Below are positions 23,201-33,300 of a stretch of DNA of 64,000 nt, in pieces (positions within the stretch are counted from its first letter, which is position 1; every line of letters starts with the position of its first letter). The position numbers were made by a program, and so were the translations under genes. The stretch spans positions 897,593 to 961,592 of the forward strand of contig LSYV01000026.1 of assembly GCA_001584585.1 (NCBI GenBank). The letters are read 5' to 3'. Under the pieces are notes generated by a model that saw only the letters and a list, made by a program, of their open reading frames with translations, was not told the origin of the DNA and made no database searches. This DNA is from Gonium pectorale (Eukaryota > Chlorophyta > Chlorophyceae > Chlamydomonadales > Volvocaceae).

Positions 23201-24774
23201 AGGGGTAGGTGAGCCGTGGCAGCGGCGACGGTGACCATCAGCTTCTCGGGCGCCGCGACGACGTAGGCCGCAACGTCCGCCGCCAGGGGCGCCAGCAGGT
23301 GGGCTTGGGCCCCAGCGCGGCCGCCCTTCAGGGACCCTGGAGGCGGCGGCGGCGGCATCGCCATTGGGACACCCGCGAGCAGGTTCAGCAGGCCGCTGCT
23401 CTCCAGCGCCTCAGCCAGCCAGTCGACTCCCACCTCCGGAGGGACCAGCGGCTGCAGGGGCGGCGACAGGCCGCCGCCGGTGCCGGCCGTCGCTGCGCCG
23501 TCAGCCGTCGTGGAGGGGCGCCCAAAGACGGGTACGATAGCACGGCAGGTGCTGCGCGTCAGGCAGTACACGTACCGGGCCGCGAGGGCAAACATGAAGA
23601 TGTAGAGGGGGTGCTGGTACACGGCCGGGGAGTAGGCGGGCCCGCCGCCCGTCCACGCGTCCTGCACGCTGGCCAGCGCGAACGCCACCTCCGAAGCCAG
23701 GCTCTGGTCCGCCAGCTGCTGCAGCAGGCTGCGCGCGAGCTCGCCGAGGGTACTGGTGGAGCTGCCGCCGCCTCTGTGTTCGCCGGCAGCAGCTGTGCCG
23801 CCCAGCAGGCTGCTGACTGGGTCGCTGGAGCGCAGGTCGCCGCGGGCCATCCCATCCAGCAGCTTGAGCAGGGCGGTGCTGGCCATGGCCAGGAGGAGGA
23901 GCGCCGCCCATACGAAGCTGAGTAAGCGGGTGGGCGGGTGGGTGGGTCGGAGGGCGGGGAGAGGCTCGGGCTGGTGGTTAGCTGTTGATGAGGGTGGGAT
24001 GGGTAGGTTGGCGCCCGGTGGCCAAGCTGTTGTACTGTGGAGCAACTCGGCCCAGGAGGATGACCCTGGTTACTCCACAGTACGACACAAGCCATGGGCG
24101 GCGTGTGAAGCAATCGGATGCCGTCCTTGATGGTACATACAGCAGCAGCATGCGAGAACGGCTGGGTTGGGGCCTCGGCGGCAGAGTGGGGGCAGAACGT
24201 GTGCCGGACTTCCGACGACGCGAGGGGACTTTCGCCGACGAGTCAAGAGTATGGCGAACCCTCCATTTCGACAGTCCATTGTGAACTCTCTCCCTGATCA
24301 CTACACGGTACTGCTGCTGCCGCCATCAAGGAACGGACGCCCGGACGCCTGATGAGCACCCGTTGTACCCCCGTCCGGGCTCAATAGGACCCCAGCCCCA
24401 ACTCACTGCGCATGCGGCTCGGAACGCGCTATTCCGGGAGAGTCCAGGCAGTCAAAGTTGGAGCATGCGGACGCCAGGGTTTCGCGTATGGTCTCCAATG
24501 CCCCCGTGTGAATGAGGCAGCTGGCGAGCACGCACGCGCCCGGCAGCTCCTCCGCCGACACATGCTGCTCGACAAGGGGCGGTGCTCCCGTGAAGTCGAG
24601 CTGGCCGGGGGAAGCGAGAGACATGAACTCGGTCAACACCGAATGCAGTCGAGTCGGAAGGCTCGGGTCGATGGTCGGATAGGCATCGTAATCTAAGTTG
24701 TCATCTATGCAAGCACAGTACTCGCGTAGCGACTTGAGCAACCGCTTCGCCACTGGTTGCAGCTGCCGCTCCAT
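20292..24774 (-). CDS. MYND-type zinc-finger protein, 1189 residues
   Basis: Three exons on the minus strand join in frame: 24774-24407, 23917-22242 and 21817-20292 (1190 codons with stop). Donors are GTGAGT (24406) and GTGGGT (22241); acceptors are CTCAG and CCCAG. Phases match (2/1 and 1/2). The last ~55 residues are a MYND finger, C-x4-C ... CTGC ... YC-x3-C ... H ... H-x3-C, near 1137-1184 (CANPGC, CTGCREVRYCGPECQ). MYND fingers bind proline-rich peptides in partner proteins. Exon 2 opens with a hydrophobic stretch (FVWAALLLLAMASTALL, ~124-140) that could be a membrane segment or amphipathic helix. The rest is Ala/Gly-rich and helical with no other domain. Chlamydomonas-type algae carry many such MYND proteins of unknown role. 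The ATG at 24774 has no competing upstream start, but an extra 5' exon is possible. Confidence 0.78.
24029..24086. repeat. Short inverted repeat in MYND intron 1
   Basis: GTTGTACTGTGGAGCAAC (24029-24046) and GTTACTCCACAGTACGAC (24069-24086) are inverted copies with 16 of 18 matches and a 22-nt loop. Confidence 0.7.
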
Positions 24775-25959
24775 GCTCCCACTTAGTGATGAAGGGCACG
24801 CCGAGCATACTCAACCTGGAAGCATTTTGATGCTCAAATGCGTCCGTGCCCCCGCTTTTGTATGCACCCGTACACTACGCGCGCGGTATACACGCCGTAC
24901 ACAATGCGCAACCCGGACCCTCTTGTCTTTTGCAGTGAACTGACTGACAACTAGCCTTGCCTGAGGTCATGGATTCGCGTTGTGAAGCTGCGTGTACCCT
25001 CAATCCTTGCACGGCACACGGTTGCACCTTCACCAACGAGTACTGCCAGCACATCTCACGACATGACGGCACCGCAGTGGTGGAATCAGGCTGGGGAGAG
25101 TCCCCTGGAATAGGGCGCTGTCCATCAGTTGCCAAGGCCGCAACCGAAGCCGTGAGCCGGCCACATGTGCGTCGCAGATCGTACGCCGGAAATGCACGTA
25201 ACTTGAACCCAGAACACGCAGCTGGAAAGGAGGCGGCCAACATGCCGAGATGCATCTCAACACGATATGGTAGTTGGCTGTGGTTAGGAAACCACCCAAC
25301 AGAAACTACGGATCGGCTCCAAACTTCATGCCTGTGCCCTGCACGCACGCCCGTGCCGTGCAATGCGCGGGGCAACATAGATTTGGGCCCTGCCCATCCG
25401 TGACAGCACGCCGCAGATGCCAGCGATGACGAGCTGTGACATGAAGTGCACAAATTCGAGGCCAAGGCTGAGGCCGCAGCAGGCCAGGCCAGGCCCGATA
25501 CGCTCTTACTCTGCCGGTCCGCGGGTTCCGCTCCCGCATCCGCAGGCGAGCCCGTCACCTGAACACATCCACATTCAACCCCTAGACGCCGGTACAAGTC
25601 TTCCCGCATCTCACGCTGCGTAGTTCCGCCGCAGGATTAAAACAGCAAACCAAATAAACTAGGGTTTGGCAAATGCCGTCGTAAAAATGCCCTCATGCAT
25701 TAGTCAGTTGGCTGGCCTCCAGAAGCCACGCGGCAGCTCACACGTGCCCAGCGCGCCCTTTCTTGTTCCCCCAACGCGTTCCTGCCTCCTCCTACAGCGC
25801 CCAGCCGCCAACAGGCGCCCGGCGGCCGAGAGGAACTGGCACCCTAAACCGCCGACAAGCTGTTTGCTGCGGTTCCCCCACACCCCGCACCGTGCAGCCG
25901 CAATCCGACTCTCAGCAGGCTTTGCTCCACGTAACGTTGAAACGGGCAGAGCGGCATAA
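24775..25959. other. Promoter side of the MYND gene, otherwise nothing recognised
   Basis: Upstream of the minus-strand start at 24774. The plus-strand frame 24957-25403 (148 codons) and the overlapping minus-strand frame have no recognisable motifs. Confidence 0.35.
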
Positions 25960-26708
25960 CCAGCAGCGCTTACACGGCCGCACGGAGCTCCCTGGTCACT
26001 GCTCTCTACAACGCATCCCCGCCTGGCGCATGGCGCTGTCCAGGAGCGCCGAAAGCTGCGAAAACGAACCTGGCAGCGCGCGCCGCCGCATCTGCGCGTG
26101 CTGCCGCCCCTCCCGCCCCTCCTTGCCAATTAGCAGCCACGCGTCCCTCTCCTGTCAGGCAGCTACGCGACCGGCCCCATGCGTCGCCTCAGCCCGTCGC
26201 GCCTCCCGATCCGCCGGCTGCGCCTCGGCCTCCCCAGACTACTGCTGTGCCGTCGCCAACTGAGCGCTCAGGGTCGCCGCGTCCCGCTGCTCACCGTCAA
26301 CAGCCCGACGTGCCTCCTCCTCCGCCTGCTGCGCCTCCGCCAGCTGCTCACCCAAGTTGCTCCACCTCGGCCCCCCAACCGAGGAGCACCGTCTCTATTC
26401 CGGCCAGCGCTGCACTCAGGCCCCCTTTCAGCGTGTCGGCTTCCTGCATCCGCTCCGCCGCCTTTCGCTGCTCCTCTCTCTCAGCTTGACTCCTGGAGCC
26501 GGGCTGCCCTGCGCACCGCCGCAGTAATGCTGCCCTCCTGCGCCTCCCGCGCCCAAGGAATCATCTCGTTTTGGTCTCCGAGGTTGGCCAACATTGTGGA
26601 TACCGTGTCCATGCTGTGCAGGAACAGGTCGCCCTTGGCGTCTCCGGATTGGCCCTCGGCGCCTCGCCTGCCGGCGCTGCCCCCGCCGCCCGCTGCTGCC
26701 GCCTGCAC
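25960..26708 (-). pseudogene. Decayed coiled-coil protein relic
   Basis: Reading the minus strand from 26708, a frame runs through KGDLFLHSMDTVSTMLANLG and ends at 26481. A second stretch (RKAAERMQEADTLKGGLSAA ...) then shifts frame near 26350 into EQLAEAQQAEEEARRAVDGE. It passes internal stops after LATAQQ and after GRVAA before ending near LDSAMRQAGMRCREQ. The Gln/Glu/Arg/Ala heptad-like composition spans all fragments and is unlike the opposite strand. That makes a former coiled-coil gene, broken by at least one frameshift and two stops, the best reading. The family is not recognised; it could also be a gag-type relic of a mobile element. Confidence 0.45.
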
Positions 26709-27375
26709 CGCATGATCCGTCGCGGGACCTCCTGACCCGCTGTCGACGACGCAGCCGCAGTCGCCAATGTTGCTGCAAGGCTGAAGGGGTATCGCGGCCG
26801 TGGCCGGCCGCGTACTTTCGGCAGGGCTCTCCCGCTACCGCCTGATGAGCCCTGCCGCGGCTGCCACTGACACGGGAAGAGGTGTCAACCGCAGCGCCAG
26901 CGCCGCACCGTCGCCGGCGTCGCCTAGGCCACCACCTAGGTCACCATCCTAGGGTTGAGCTCGTTCGTATGCACCCGTCCCTGGCTCAAAGGAGTGTATA
27001 ACAAACTGTACCGACAATTGGCTGCGTATCACGCTGCTATCTCTGTCCTCCAACGCTTTGCTACCTGCATCTCAGCGTCAACTACGCGACCCGACCAGCC
27101 CGACCCAAGGGGCCCGACCCAAGGGTCCCGACGCACGGCACCCGGCCCACGGGCCCAGCCCGGCCCGCTTGACAGGTTGCCCTTGGAGACAGCTTCTTTG
27201 TGTGAGAGTAGAGTGGCTTACGGGATCTGGGTGGCTGGGTTCGCCTGGGCGCTTGGCCGTTACGTCGCGTCCGGCTGGCAGCAGGTCGTGAATGAATCAT
27301 TTTCGCGCGAGGTGCGCTCATAAGCTTGTGAGGTCAGACGCCTCCCTTGAGCTCAGCAATCGCATGTAGGAAGCC
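26709..27375. other. Upstream region of the helicase gene
   Basis: Contains short GC-rich repeats such as GGGCCCGACCCAAGGGTCCC near 27110-27140. No gene is seen. The helicase promoter and 5' UTR should lie towards the right end. Confidence 0.4.
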
Positions 27376-30300
27376 ATGCTGCTACAACAGACACCCGCGC
27401 GTGGCTGCCGGAGTGGTGACAATCAGGCTCAAACGTGGATAGCTCGCAGCACAGTGCTGCGACGCGCAGCAGCAAGGCGCGTTTCCGTTGCCCGCGCTGG
27501 CGCAGCCACGGGCGAAGCGGTGGGAAGCCAGCCCGGTCTCCTAAGCGATCTCAACGACGAGCAAAGGGCTGCGGCGCTCACCGACGATCCCCACGTCCGC
27601 GTGAAGGTGACGGTGGGAAGGGGAGCCGGGCCGGTGCGAGGTACGTGTGTGTAGGGGGGCGGGATACGGCACGGGCGTTACGTTCTCTGTTTGGCAGCTG
27701 CAAAGGCTAGGTTGGGAACAGCCGTGCTTGCGAAACCTCACGGGCGGAGTCTCAGCGCTCGAGAGCGCAGGGACGCCCTCGTGTGCGTTGACGGATGTGC
27801 CACACGCGTCTGCATGCCGCCCCGCTCATGGACGGACTCATGAACGGTGCGCAGTCATGACCATCGTCCGGTCCGCTGAGCAGTACCCACATCCATGGCG
27901 CGTGTCTCCTCGCTCCCTCCTACTTCTGGCTGGATGGATCGTGCGATCGTCCTCGCGGGCGTGCGCGGCGTGCCTCATCCCGACAGGTCGCTACGCACCC
28001 CAGAAAAAAAAAAAAAAAAAAAAAAACCCCAAATGCACGCACCCCGCAGGCGGGCCCCGGCAGCGGCAAAACCCGCGTGGTGGTGGCCCGCGCCTGGCAC
28101 CTGGTCCGCGAGCTCGGGGTAGACCCGGCTCGCATCATAATCATCGCCTTCACAAACAAAGTGGGCTAGCTAGACCAATGCCCGGTGCGGTCCTCGACCC
28201 GGCTTAGTAGCTGGAGTGCCTGCTGCCCCACATTGTCTACGTCTTCACGTCCCGCTTTGTTGCCGTGGCCTCGACCGCAGCCACGGTACCCGCGCGCGCA
28301 GGGGGTTTACGCGCCCTGCATAGAGCCTGCAATTTGGCCCTGTTCTGGTTATCGTTTTTTGTAAATCACACCCTGACTACCCGCAATGAACTGGTGCCCG
28401 GGCAGGCGGCCAATGAGGTGAAGGAGCGGCTGGCAGCGGTGGGGGTCGGGGGAGGCGACACTGGGGCGGGGCACGGCGGATGCGAGGTGCTGGTCAAGAC
28501 GTTCCACGCGCTGGGCGCCTACTTCCTCAGGTCGGCAATCGAGCACGGTTGGGGCTGGAGTGGACGTCATGCACGGCATGACAAAGCAGCACGCTGATGA
28601 TGACGTGTGACAGCTTCCCATGCATACATGTAACGTGCACCAGCTCAGCGGTCCCAAAGCTCGCGGGTTGCTGGATTCATTCATACGACACATAGCTGTG
28701 TCAGGAGCCCGCACCACACTGTTCAGTGTGGTAAGTGTGGTGGCGCTGGGCTACTCGCTCCGCTCCATCTCCTTTTTGCCGCACGGGCCGCAGGAAGGCG
28801 GCCGCGACGACGCCCGGTCTGGGGCTTGGCAGCCGGTTTAAAGTGCTGAACGCCGAAGAGGTGCGGGGCAGCGGTGCCTGGTTCTGAGTGGCAGATGCCA
28901 GCCGGGTATGGCCCCTGGCTCCCATGCAAGGGGTGCGGGCCCGGCTTTTCCCGTCTTGCGAGCATCTGCATATCTTTGCAGTTCGAAAGAACAGGGACAT
29001 GCTGCCATGGTAGCTCTGTCTGTTACGGGCTTACGGCAACGAAGATAGCACGCCCGCCATCCGTACCGCCTCGGTTATGCTGCTTGCTCGGCAGCCATGA
29101 GTGTATGTCATCACGCAGTACCAGTCGGGTTGGGCACGGTGGGGCCCGCGGGCAGCTAGCCATGCACTAATCTTTATGGTCCATGCCATGATGCATCGGC
29201 GTCATGTTGCAAGGCCACCGTGTGTGGGCTCCAGGATCAGGTTGGCTCCTGCTGCCCTTGTGACCGGGTAGCCTGCCTGTTTCCGATGTACTGCGGGCTG
29301 TGAAAGGAAACAGCCAGCCCACCCGGGCCATATATGAGCCTGACCGCTCCGGACTCTCCGAATCCTGCACCCGCCCTGCGCCTTCCAGAGCGAGTGCCTG
29401 ATGCAAAGAGCCGTAGAGGAGGTGGAGCGGGACTTTGAGGGGGATCAAACGCCGACCGGACAACGCGGAGATGCGGAGCGGAAGGACGAGCCCTCCACCG
29501 CCGGGGGTGATGATCCGGCGACCCGTGGGGCGGCTGCACCGCTCACCGCGTCGGACGTGAAGGACCTTGTTGAGCTCCTGGCGTACCTGTTCCCCCGCGT
29601 CAAATCAAGGCTGGCAGATATCAGCTTTTATGACGAGGACAGGTGGGCGATCGATCGGACTTAAAGTCTCGCCGTAGTAAGTACGGTGAGCGTGCATGTG
29701 ACGGGTAGGCACGTGATAGTTGGGGACGTGAGAGGGGTTACCCAAACATGCCCTTTTTTGCGGACGGATGGCCCAGGCTGCGAAACCTTGCTGCAACAAA
29801 GCACTTTTGGGTCGTGTGGCATCGTCAAACGGCATGACCGCAGGGCCATCGAGCAGGCCGTACAGGCGGGCGTGGCCACGGGCAAGCGCCTGGAAGCCAA
29901 GCCGCGGCCGCCTGCGAGGACGCGCCGCGAAAGCCCGGCCGTGGCTGCGCGCTGGTACCTGGGCCGGGTGCAGGAGTACTTCTCGATGTACCAGCGGTGG
30001 GTGGCACATGGATTCATTGCTTGAATGGTAGGACCCGCGGCGCAGGGCGTTGCAGGCATTGCTGCCTTGGAAATATTCAGGGGCTTGGGCGGCAGGGGCG
30101 GAGTGGACGTTGCTTGGATAACAACATATACAGCCCCGACAGAAGACGTCATCACCCAATTGGCTGCGGGTTCATGATACAGCTCTTTGCCCAGGCTGAA
30201 CGATATCTGACACGGACCCTTGATTGGGCTGCCGCGTCCCGCTTACTTCACTCTCGCCCACCGCAGTCTGCTGTACGATAACAACGCAGTGGACTTCAGC

Positions 30301-33300
30301 GACCTCATCTGCCTGCCCGTCAGGGCACTAGACACGTGCCCCGAGCTGGCGGAGGCGTGGAGGGCCAGGTTCGACCACATCCTGGTGGACGAGTTCCAGG
30401 TGCGCATGTACGGTATGCCGGGTGTCGATGTTATTGCTGGTTCGTCTTGTCGGTCGGCTGGGGTTGATCGGGGTTGGCCGGCAGGGGTTGCTTGTCTGTT
30501 TGGTGGTCGCATGCATATGGCCATTCACGTTGACAAAGCGTCAACCGCCAACCGTCAACCGTCAACTGTGCGGCGCTACTTAATGTGTTCCTACGCAGTA
30601 GCGCGTAAAGGAGCCATAAAACCGTAGAAAACATGTGCATCCGTCCGGCCTGTTACGGATGTGTGGGCATGTCCTCTGTCATGAGTTGTTGCAATGCCCA
30701 AGTGTGCGCTCCTCTGCGTTGCGACGTCTCGTCCTCACAAGGCCAATGCGCCTCTCCCAACCGCCGCTCAATTAAACCGCCTCATGACAACCGTGCGAAC
30801 CACCTCGCTGCGACCGGCGCCGCGCGCTGTCCGCCTGCAGGACACAGACCCAGCGCAGTACAGGTTCGTCCGGCAACTCAAGGGCCCCGGCACTGCCCTG
30901 TTCGTGGTGGGCGACCCGGACCAGGCCATCTACAGCTGGCGAGGGGCAGAGGTGCGGTTGCGATGGGGCGGGCGGGCGGAGCGGGTCCGCCCCCATTCAA
31001 CCCTCAGGACCGAGCCAAAACTCAGTGAAACACGTGGGGACGGTGCGTGTGACCTTGGTACGAATTGCCGCGAGCGACAGTACTACTGCAGGGCGGAGGT
31101 GCGGCCAGTTGCGTTTGTCGGGGCGTGTGGTGCGGGTAGGTCTGGCCCCGAAAGGCCCATCCCATCCAGCACCCAGTGGCATAAGAGGCACTGGTGTTGA
31201 TAGCGGTGTTGTGTGGGAGTCTCACGATTGGCGTGACCTCACCGCGTGTCGGCGGCCACTGCTCCTCGCTCGCGCCTACATGTGCGCGCTTCTCCTGACA
31301 CGTCTCGGCCTGGGGTGACTCGCACGTCGCACCCAACATTGCGCGCTTGCACTTGTGCGACGCTCCCTCGGCCTCGGGTCGGGTGCCTCCCCAGGTCAAC
31401 AACATGAGCCTTTACCTGCCCCGGGACTTCCCAGACACGGAAACGAAAACGCTGTCCATCAACTATAGGTGCGCAGGGTGGCCCCTCACGTGGGAAACAT
31501 GGTTGCCTTGCCGCACGGGGGTGTCACCTACCGTCGTACCGTGACGGCACCTTACGGCTGCCAAAAGACGTTGGCGGTTCCATGTACGCGAAGGCTCGTC
31601 ATGCTGCGCGCTGCGGGTTCTGTCCTCTGGCTAAGAACCGACCCCCAATGCGGCTGTGCCCTTGTTGGCCTGCGGCGGCGCTGGGCATACACCCACTTGC
31701 TTGCTTGTACCCCTCCACCTTCGCCATGAGTTACACGGCGGGCCACGCAGTTCCAGGATGCTCTCGGCCCGCTGGGCCGGCTGCGCCCCACACTCGGCAC
31801 AGGTCCGTTCCGCGCATCGTCGAGGCCGCTGACAGAGTGCTCTGCGCCGCGGGTCAGCCTGAACTGTACAGCCCGCCCGTGACAGCTCGAGTGCCGGTGG
31901 CGGCAGCCGCCGCAGGCCGGGGTCCGGCCGTCAGCGTAAAAAGGCGCGCAAACCCAACGGAGGAGGCCCTGAACATTGCGCGGCGGATCAAGCATTGGGT
32001 GGACTCTGGGGAGCTGCGAGCCGAGGCGGGGGCGGTTCCGGTCCCTTCGGGCGCTGCGGCGAAGCTGCAGCAGCCGCAGTGGCGGGAGGTCGCGGTCCTG
32101 TACCGCAACCGCCACCTGTCCCGCCCGCTGGAGGAGGCATTCACGCGAAAGGGCATCCCCTTCACCGTCGTGGGAGGGCAGCCGTTCTGGCAGTACAAGG
32201 CGCGTGCGGCGGGGCAAAACCTACCGCATGCGCTTCGTGCCGTGACGGAAGCCCCTGGGATGGATAGCCTTGCCATAGCCCATAGCCATCGCGGCCCCCT
32301 CGCTCCTTTGCGGACGTCACACCAACCGTTGACCGTCTCATATAGGCATAGCGGCGTGGTCATCCCAGAGGCCGTGCATCTGGGTCGTGCAAGTCGTGGT
32401 GCATGTCCCGGGGCTGCAGCGGTCATCGGACACGCACGCACAACTGGCGCACGGCCACCATGTAAGCTGCCGCTGCCAGCAGGGGCGGGTGAATGGCCAT
32501 CCAAATGAAAAACGCAGTGCTGCGTCGCGGGCCCACGCCGGCCCCGCGCCCCCGCCCACGCCTGCTGCTCCCAGCAGCCCGCCACGCACTTATTGACAAA
32601 GGCACGCACGCTGCCTTGCGGAGTCCCATCCCGTGTCCTCAGGGGGTGCTCCAGTGGGATATCTGGCATGCGATGCTCTATGTGATCGTCCCTACAGTGT
32701 TGACTTCCACTTGCTGAATGGATTCCCGCGCGAAGGAGATCGCCGACGCGGTGGCCTACATGCACGTGCTGCTGGACCCGCTCCGCTGCGACGTGTTCCT
32801 GGAGAGGGTCATCAACAAGCCCAAGCGCGCATTGGGTGGGTGGGTGGGTGGGTTGGTTATGGCGTGCTTGGATGGCGTGCGCGGCAGCCTGCCCGACAAT
32901 GCGGAGAGAGGGATGCGGCGGCTCGCCTCGGGGCGGGAGGCGGTGTTGGTTGTTATTGAGGGCGTGGCGGGGGCGCCCTCAGCGTCTACACCGGTACGGC
33001 GGAGGAGTTCAAACGCAAGGCCCTGCCCTGCCCTGGCCGCTGTGGTGCATGTGTACTGCGCGTGCGGAAACATGGCTTTGGCTAAAAGTAGGTTTGCTGC
33101 AGATGCCAGCAGTGAATTGAGATGGTCGTTGCACCGGCACCATCGCTTCCATGGGAAACGCCAGTACGACATGCCGTACGAGTGTGTCACCAGGCCGACC
33201 GCGCCATCCCAGCGCAGCCGCTCATGGCCTCACCCTGGCCCCTGCCCTCCTTTGCGGCTCAATCCCGCGCAGGCGACAAGACGGTGCTGGCATTGCGCGG

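Noticed and set aside
24957..25403. 148-codon plus-strand frame upstream of the MYND gene
   Set aside because: No recognisable domain, ordinary composition for a chance frame, and no splice partners.
28000..28030. A23 run taken as a retroposon poly(A) tail
   Set aside because: It sits just before a required splice acceptor within the helicase intron, with no retroelement sequence or target duplication around it.
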